Of a stretch of DNA of 10,080 nt, positions 7,237 through 10,080 are shown one piece after another. Both the position numbers and the translations under genes were made by a program. Position 1 is the stretch's first letter. Every line of letters starts with the position of its first letter. Location of the stretch: assembly GCA_019509685.1 (NCBI GenBank), contig JAEKLU010000167.1, forward strand, positions 1 through 10,080, written 5' to 3'. The notes below the pieces were generated by a model. The model was given only the letters and a program-made list of their open reading frames with translations. It was not told where the DNA came from and did not search any database. Source of the DNA: Mesorhizobium sp. Lineage in GTDB: Bacteria; Pseudomonadota; Alphaproteobacteria; Rhizobiales; Rhizobiaceae.

Positions 7237-7298
7237 CGCAACACCGGAACGGGCGATCGTCGCTGCGAGCTTTGCCGGAGCAGACTCGCTGCGGCAAC

Positions 7299-7344
7299 AA
7301 AAAAGCTCCCGGAAGTTTGCCGGGATGGCAAAATTCCGGAAGCT
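7299..7344 (-). terminator. Nested-hairpin intrinsic terminator after the histone-like gene
   Basis: Read on the minus strand, AGCTTCCGGAA (7344-7334) pairs with TTCCGGGAGCT (7314-7304), 11 bp with one G-U. Inside it TTTGCC pairs with GGCAAA (7332-7327 with 7321-7316). The stem is followed directly by six T (7304-7299). This very stable terminator lies about 108 nt past the stop of the histone-like gene and separates it from the GNAT gene, whose start is at 7236. Confidence 0.85.
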
Positions 7345-7451
7345 TCAGGAGCGTGCGCTCCAACTTCGCCCGTTGTCATGCCGAACTGGCGAGAGGGGCA
7401 CCGACGGCGCCCACCCTCACCTGTCGCAGCCAACGGAACGAGGCTACGCGA

Positions 7452-7815
7452 TTACTTCTTGGCGGCCGGCTTCTTTGCCGGAGCTGCCTTCTTCACTGCA
7501 GCCGGTGCCTTGGCGGCGGCGGCTTTCATCGGAGCCTTGGCGGCGGGCTTGGCCGCTGCCTTGGCGGCCGGCTTGGCCGCAGCCTTGGCGGCCGGCTTCT
7601 TGGCGGCGGGCTTGGCCGCTGCCTTGGCCGCAGGCTTCGCCGCTGCCTTGACGGCTGGCTTGGCTGCTGCCTTCGCTACCGGCTTCTTGGCCGCCGGCTT
7701 TGCTGCTGCCTTGGCCGGAGCCTTGGCGGCTGCCTTCGGTGCCGCTGCCTTCTTCACTGCAGGTTTCGCGGCAGCCTTAGCTGCCGGCTTCTTTGCCGGC
7801 GCTTTCGCCGCCGGC
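7452..7815. repeat. Tandem codon repeats inside the histone-like gene
   Basis: On the plus strand the block repeats variants of GCCTTGGCGGCCGGCTT and GGCTTGGCCGCTGCC, encoding the KPAAKAAA units. Units are imperfect at third positions, so they are not very recent, but the region is prone to slippage and to assembly collapse. Confidence 0.75.
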
Positions 7816-7838
7816 GCCTTGGTTGTCGTCTTTGCCAT
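7452..7838 (-). CDS. Histone H1-like Ala/Lys/Pro-rich protein
   Basis: A 128-aa protein made almost wholly of Ala, Lys and Pro in tandem units such as KPAAKAAA and AKKPAAK, with no aromatic residues, no Cys and no predicted globular domain. It resembles the C-terminal tail of eukaryotic histone H1 and bacterial H1-like proteins (AlgP, Hc1/Hc2, BpH1 type). It is expected to bind DNA non-specifically by charge and act in nucleoid compaction; this is inferred from composition only. The DNA is also repetitive, so the repeat number may vary between strains. ATG 7838 has AAGGGG 7 nt upstream, and a strong terminator lies at 7299-7344, so the gene looks like a real single-gene unit. Low-complexity frames on the opposite strand are shadows. 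Confidence 0.85.
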   Translation of the reverse strand: MAKTTTKAPAAKAPAKKPAAKAAAKPAVKKAAAPKAAAKAPAKAAAKPAAKKPVAKAAAKPAVKAAAKPAAKAAAKPAAKKPAAKAAAKPAAKAAAKPAAKAPMKAAAAKAPAAVKKAAPAKKPAAKK

Positions 7839-7885
7839 GCGATGCCCCTTGCGTTTTGCCTAAGGTCGTGAGTGACCCGGCGTGT

Positions 7886-8245
7886 TCATGCATATCTGAC
7901 TCGCGACTGTCTAGCCAGCGAAGCAACACAATGATTTTCAGTTATTGAATTTTGGTTACTCGAGACGCACGATGATGCATGTCGTCGCAAAATTGTGAGC
8001 AAATCTATCACTTTCCAAGTGGCGGCCTGAAGGAGAGATTTTCCTGCATCTTCTATCGCCGGATCATCCATCCGGAAGCCAGGAGATCTTGATAAGAGAA
8101 TGTGAGCTATGCACTCGCAATAGACAATTGCCCCATCAACACCAGTTTGATCTTGTCCAGTGACAATATCTGCAGGTGAACCGACCCAAGCCGGAGATGT
8201 CACCGCAACGAAAGCTTGGGGTTGTAAAGTGAGCCCTATGCTCAC
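7886..8245 (-). CDS. Doubtful hypothetical ORF downstream of dinB
   Basis: An open frame from GTG 8245 would give a 119-aa protein starting 11 nt after the dinB stop; the frame is also open further upstream inside dinB. The product contains PAWVGSPADIVTGQDQTGVDG (19-39) and a Cys pair (YCEC, 42-45), then MDDPAIEDAGKSLLQ (59-73). I do not recognise any family. Third codon positions are much less GC-rich than in every neighbouring gene, and there is no good ribosome site. It is therefore either acquired DNA or non-coding sequence that happens to be open. A shorter ATG start at 8071 would give 61 aa. The GTG also lies within a small hairpin. Confidence 0.22.
   Translation of the reverse strand: MSIGLTLQPQAFVAVTSPAWVGSPADIVTGQDQTGVDGAIVYCECIAHILLSRSPGFRMDDPAIEDAGKSLLQAATWKVIDLLTILRRHASSCVSSNQNSITENHCVASLARQSRVRYA
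8225..8245 (-). terminator. Weak candidate terminator after dinB
   Basis: GTGAGC (8245-8240) and GCTCAC (8234-8229) on the minus strand form a perfect 6-bp stem with a 5-nt loop, followed by TTTA. It begins 11 nt after the dinB stop. The stem and T-tract are short, so it may be weak or only a stabilising 3' hairpin. Confidence 0.35.
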
Positions 8246-8256
8246 GTTCTTAGGCT

Positions 8257-8793
8257 TCAAACTATGGCCTGCGCGGCCTCGCGCGCACCGGCTAGGCGGC
8301 GCGCCGGTTCTGACCTGTGGAGATGGACGGCATAAGTGTCCCAGGGCGGCGAGACCAGGATGGCGGCCAGCATGCGGCCGATCTCGCCGCGATGATAGCT
8401 GCCATGCAGGACGACATGCGTCAGCATCTCCTGCCTGGTCAAGCATCCCCGGTCGCCATCGGTGAAGGTGAAGGCGACGGGCTCCGCAAGCTCTTGTTCC
8501 GAAACGGTTTCGAGATAGTCGAGGTACCAGCGGTCGGTGGCAGTCATCGCGCTGCGCAGCGCGGCCGGCGCCGGCGTCTCCTCGGTGTTATCACTCGCAT
8601 AGCCATGGGCGACGCCGGCCAGATGCGCGGCGAAGATGCGCGACACGACATGGATGTGGTTCATCAGCCGGATCGACGCGTGACGCTGCTGCGCGTTGCT
8701 CGACGGATCGAGACCTTCGAGCTTCTCCAGGAATTCGTCATTCGCCCATGCCTGATAGACAAGCAGGCTTTTCAGCAAGATCCTGGCGCTCAT
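8257..8793 (-). CDS. DinB-family four-helix metalloprotein
   Basis: A 178-aa protein of the DinB/YfiT-like (DUF664-type) family, four-helix bundles that bind a divalent metal with three histidines. The name comes from a Bacillus DNA-damage-inducible gene and is unrelated to DNA polymerase IV. The N-terminus ILLKSLLVYQAWANDEFLEKL (5-25) is the typical first helix. The likely ligands are a His of MNHIH (46 or 48) and H130 and H134 in VVLHGSYHRGEIG (127-139). The C-terminus SPPWDTYAVHLHR (148-160) is a recurrent family end. Some relatives are thiol transferases or hydrolases; the substrate here is unknown. ATG 8793 has GGAG 8 nt upstream. It is divergent from the TetR gene, whose product may control it. 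Confidence 0.88.
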   Translation of the reverse strand: MSARILLKSLLVYQAWANDEFLEKLEGLDPSSNAQQRHASIRLMNHIHVVSRIFAAHLAGVAHGYASDNTEETPAPAALRSAMTATDRWYLDYLETVSEQELAEPVAFTFTDGDRGCLTRQEMLTHVVLHGSYHRGEIGRMLAAILVSPPWDTYAVHLHRSEPARRLAGAREAAQAIV

Positions 8794-8844
8794 CTGCGGT
8801 CTCCGTTTGCGGTGTCGGTCGAGGCTATTGCGGGCGCAAAGCCG

Positions 8845-8866
8845 CGCCGCTTTTCCTGCAATTGCA
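8845..8866. promoter_or_regulatory. dinB/tetR intergenic palindrome and repeat-like half-site
   Basis: TGCAATTGCA (8857-8866) is a perfect 10-bp palindrome in the 123-bp gap between dinB and the tetR-family gene. The CTTTTCCTGCAATTGC string containing it (8850-8865) differs by one base from the right arm of the palindromic repeat near the window start (42-57). It could be a TetR operator, a degenerate repeat fragment, or both. The following 8867-8900 is AT-rich (TTGAAA, then TATATT after 20 nt), a possible but badly spaced tetR promoter. Confidence 0.35.
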
Positions 8867-8916
8867 TTGAAATCGAATGTGAGTATCCTGTTTATATTCT
8901 CGGGGAACCGGCCAGG

Positions 8917-9537
8917 ATGTCTACTCGCATTGCAAAGCCAGCTCCGCGCATGCGCAAGGCGCCGCGCCAGGCGCGTTCAATCGCTACCGTCGAGGCGATC
9001 ATCGAAGCCGGTGCTCGCGTTCTGAGCGAGCTCGGCTGGGCGGGCTTCAGCACCAACAAGGTGGCCGAGGCCGCGGGCGTGAGCATCGGCTCGCTCTATC
9101 AGTACTTCCCTGACAAGCTCGCTTTGGTCGAGGCGATTCGGCGTCGCCACTTCGATCAGGTGCTGTCGGTGATTCGCGAGGCGGCGGCGGATCGCAAGCC
9201 GCTCAGGCAGTTCGCGCGCGAGTTGGTGCGCGGCATGATCGCGGCGCACTCGATCCACCCGACGCTGCACCAGGTGCTGCTCGACGAGGCGCCTGGCGAC
9301 CGCGGCTCACGCGCCGCGCATGCCTCGTTCCAGGCGCGCTACCTCGAACATTACACGGCGGCGGTGGCGCAGTATCGCAGACGCCTCAAGGACACCGAGA
9401 CGATGGCGCGCGTGCTGTCCTCGGCGATCGAGGGCGTGATCCACAATGCGGCGCGCCGCGACATGCTCGAAGCGCCGGACCTGCAGAAGCAACTCGTCGA
9501 GCTGGTCTCGGCCTATCTGTCGCCCGCGACGCGCTAA
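8917..9537 (+). CDS. TetR/AcrR-family transcriptional regulator
   Basis: A 206-aa dimeric repressor-type regulator. The N-terminal DNA-binding domain (about 19-66) has the standard TetR pattern: a first helix from TVEAIIEAGARVLSELG (24-40), then the helix-turn-helix FSTNKVAEAAGVSIGSLYQYFPDK (44-67), where GSLYQYF is the recognition helix. Residues 68-206 form a helical ligand/dimer domain with no recognisable effector pocket. A basic leader (KPAPRMRKAPRQAR, 7-20) precedes the HTH. ATG 8917 is chosen because it follows GGGGAA about 10 nt upstream; ATG 8950 is the alternative. The open frame extends far upstream but that part is antisense to dinB. Divergent orientation suggests control of itself and dinB. 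The ligand is unknown. Confidence 0.92.
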   Translation: MSTRIAKPAPRMRKAPRQARSIATVEAIIEAGARVLSELGWAGFSTNKVAEAAGVSIGSLYQYFPDKLALVEAIRRRHFDQVLSVIREAAADRKPLRQFARELVRGMIAAHSIHPTLHQVLLDEAPGDRGSRAAHASFQARYLEHYTAAVAQYRRRLKDTETMARVLSSAIEGVIHNAARRDMLEAPDLQKQLVELVSAYLSPATR

Positions 9538-9544
9538 CCGTCGA

Positions 9545-9562
9545 AACGCCGGCGCCGGCGTT
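9545..9562. terminator. Perfect 18-bp palindrome between convergent genes
   Basis: AACGCCGGC followed by GCCGGCGTT is perfectly self-complementary and begins 8 nt after the TetR stop. It lies between the convergent TetR gene and the MFS remnant. Neither strand shows a T-tract after it, so it may be a hairpin acting as a weak bidirectional terminator, or a protein-binding site. Confidence 0.35.
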
Positions 9563-9573
9563 GCTGTCGTCGT

Positions 9574-9872
9574 TCAGGATCGTCGCGACAAGAACAGAGC
9601 GATCGCCGCTGCCGCCGCGCCGAACAGGCAGGCTAGCCCCATGCCGAATAGGCAAGGCCGGCGATGCCGGAGCCGCAAGCGCCGCCCAAAATCATCGTCG
9701 CCATGAAGATCGTGTTCAGCCGGCCGCGAGTTGTCGGATCAGACTGCGCGGCGAAATCGAGCAGCAGCACGCCGATGATCATCGCCGCCAGAGCAAGGCA
9801 AGCAAAGCCATTGCCGATCCCGGCATGTTGCCGGTTTTGCCGTCCAGGTCGGTGTCCATGCCTGGTGCTCAC
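9574..9872 (-). pseudogene. Decayed C-terminal remnant of an MFS transporter
   Basis: Frames on the minus strand preserve the end of a major facilitator superfamily permease. One frame reads LAAMIIGVLLLDFAAQSDPTTRGRLNTIFMATMILGGACGSGIAG and stops at TAG 9633 after LAYSAWG. The frame continuing as MGLACLFGAAAAAIALFLSRRS runs on to a TGA at 9574, giving the last transmembrane helix. RGRLNTIFM...GGA..GS matches the loop and helix of YnfM-like MFS proteins. The expected segment between AAQS and RGRLN is shortened, and everything N-terminal of about two and a half helices is gone: sequence upstream of about 9820 is unlike a transporter and abuts the EamA gene. Internal deletion, frameshift and 5' truncation all point to a true pseudogene rather than one sequencing error. 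Confidence 0.72.
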
Positions 9873-10080
9873 ACTTGATAGCCGAGGCAGATGGCGCCAA
9901 GCGCGACGACGGCGCAGGCGCCGATGCGTCTTGGCGTCAATTGCTCGCCGAGAAAGAACCGGCCGATGAAAGCGGCAAAGACGACGCTGGTTTCGCGGAT
10001 GGCGGTGATCGGGCCTGCGGGACCGAGCGCGAAGGCCGCGACGACCGCGCCATAGGCCACAAGCGCGAAGAGACCGCCGC
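9869..10080 (-). CDS. EamA/DMT-family transporter, C-terminal part
   Basis: The gene enters from the right edge, so the 5' part is outside the window. The visible last 70 residues read from GGLFALVAYGAVVAAF through GPAGPITAIRETSVVFAAFIGRFFLGEQLTPRRIGACAVVALGAICLGYQV and stop at 9869. They hold about three hydrophobic helices. The AIRETSVVFAAFIGRFFLGEQLTPRRIGAC pattern is the typical end of the second EamA repeat (drug/metabolite transporter superfamily), with the ETSVVFA..G..FLGE motif. These inner-membrane carriers export or import small metabolites; the substrate cannot be told from this part. The GTG at 10060 is internal, not the start. It is followed closely by the MFS remnant on the same strand. 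Confidence 0.85.
   Translation of the reverse strand, partial: GGLFALVAYGAVVAAFALGPAGPITAIRETSVVFAAFIGRFFLGEQLTPRRIGACAVVALGAICLGYQV

Larger units (their letters stand above)
7839..8256. other. AT-richer gap without a convincing gene
   Basis: This 418-bp stretch separates the histone-like gene from dinB. It is visibly more AT-rich than the rest, especially 7905-8160. It should contain the promoter of the histone-like gene, but I could not assign boxes confidently. Small inverted repeats occur: CCGGAT/ATCCGG (8059-8064 and 8070-8075) and GTGAGC/GCTCAC (8229-8245). No tRNA, rRNA or known RNA motif was recognised. One minus-strand open frame is listed separately with low confidence. Confidence 0.6.

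Noticed and set aside
7237..7363. Extension of the GNAT second frame up to 7363
   Set aside because: That part of the frame runs through the terminator hairpin and is unrelated to GNAT; only its C-terminal stretch belongs to the gene.
7452..7815. CRISPR-like appearance of the repeated block
   Set aside because: Repeats are contiguous, imperfect and in frame with Ala/Lys/Pro codons, without spacers of even length.
6961..7871. Plus-strand Ala/Gly/Leu-rich frames opposite the KAP-repeat gene, looking like hydrophobic or glycine-rich proteins
   Set aside because: They are low-complexity complements of the KPAAKAAA repeats; the minus-strand gene has the ribosome site and terminator.
8317..8916. 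Plus-strand upstream extension of the TetR frame (about 200 codons)
   Set aside because: It is antisense to dinB; the TetR protein starts naturally at ATG 8917.

Overview
The window looks like chromosomal DNA of an alphaproteobacterium of the order Rhizobiales, most likely Mesorhizobium or a close relative. The reasons are high GC, strongly GC-biased third codon positions, the gene order (pteridine-reductase-like SDR, uvrC, pgsA, moaD, moaE), an Omp25/Omp31-type porin-like protein, an Ala/Lys/Pro-rich histone-like protein, and short palindromic intergenic repeats of a rhizobial kind. The species assignment is inference from protein and gene-order memory; no search was run.

Positions 1-5047 hold a minus-strand block. 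Reading in transcription order it is: an SDR of the PTR1/FolM type (5047-4286), uvrC overlapping it by ATGA (4289-2187), then after 164 bp pgsA (2022-1426), moaD (1424-1167) and moaE (1165-686) packed with 1-nt gaps, then a YbaY/YscW-type exported protein (611-198) and a candidate intrinsic terminator (82-120). These are housekeeping functions: nucleotide excision repair, phosphatidylglycerol synthesis and molybdopterin synthase. The SDR is odd because its N-terminal NAD(P)-binding glycine motif cannot be found in any frame.

Positions 5048-5965 carry a divergent, well-formed outer-membrane beta-barrel gene with a strong Shine-Dalgarno, a 5'-UTR hairpin and a strong terminator. Positions 6072-7838 run on the minus strand: a glutathione S-transferase-like protein, a GNAT acetyltransferase gene broken by a one-base frameshift, a nested-hairpin terminator, and the histone H1-like KAP-repeat protein.

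Positions 7839-8256 are a relatively AT-rich stretch without a convincing gene, containing one low-confidence ORF. DinB (minus) and a TetR-family regulator (plus) are then divergently arranged around a 123-bp intergenic region. The right end holds the decayed C-terminal remnant of an MFS transporter and, running off the edge, the C-terminal part of an EamA/DMT-family transporter.

I did not find a convincing new multi-gene system. The most useful second looks are the damaged SDR cofactor motif, two broken genes, the AT-rich orphan stretch, related palindromic repeat fragments at 14-57 and near 8850, and the dinB/tetR divergent pair.
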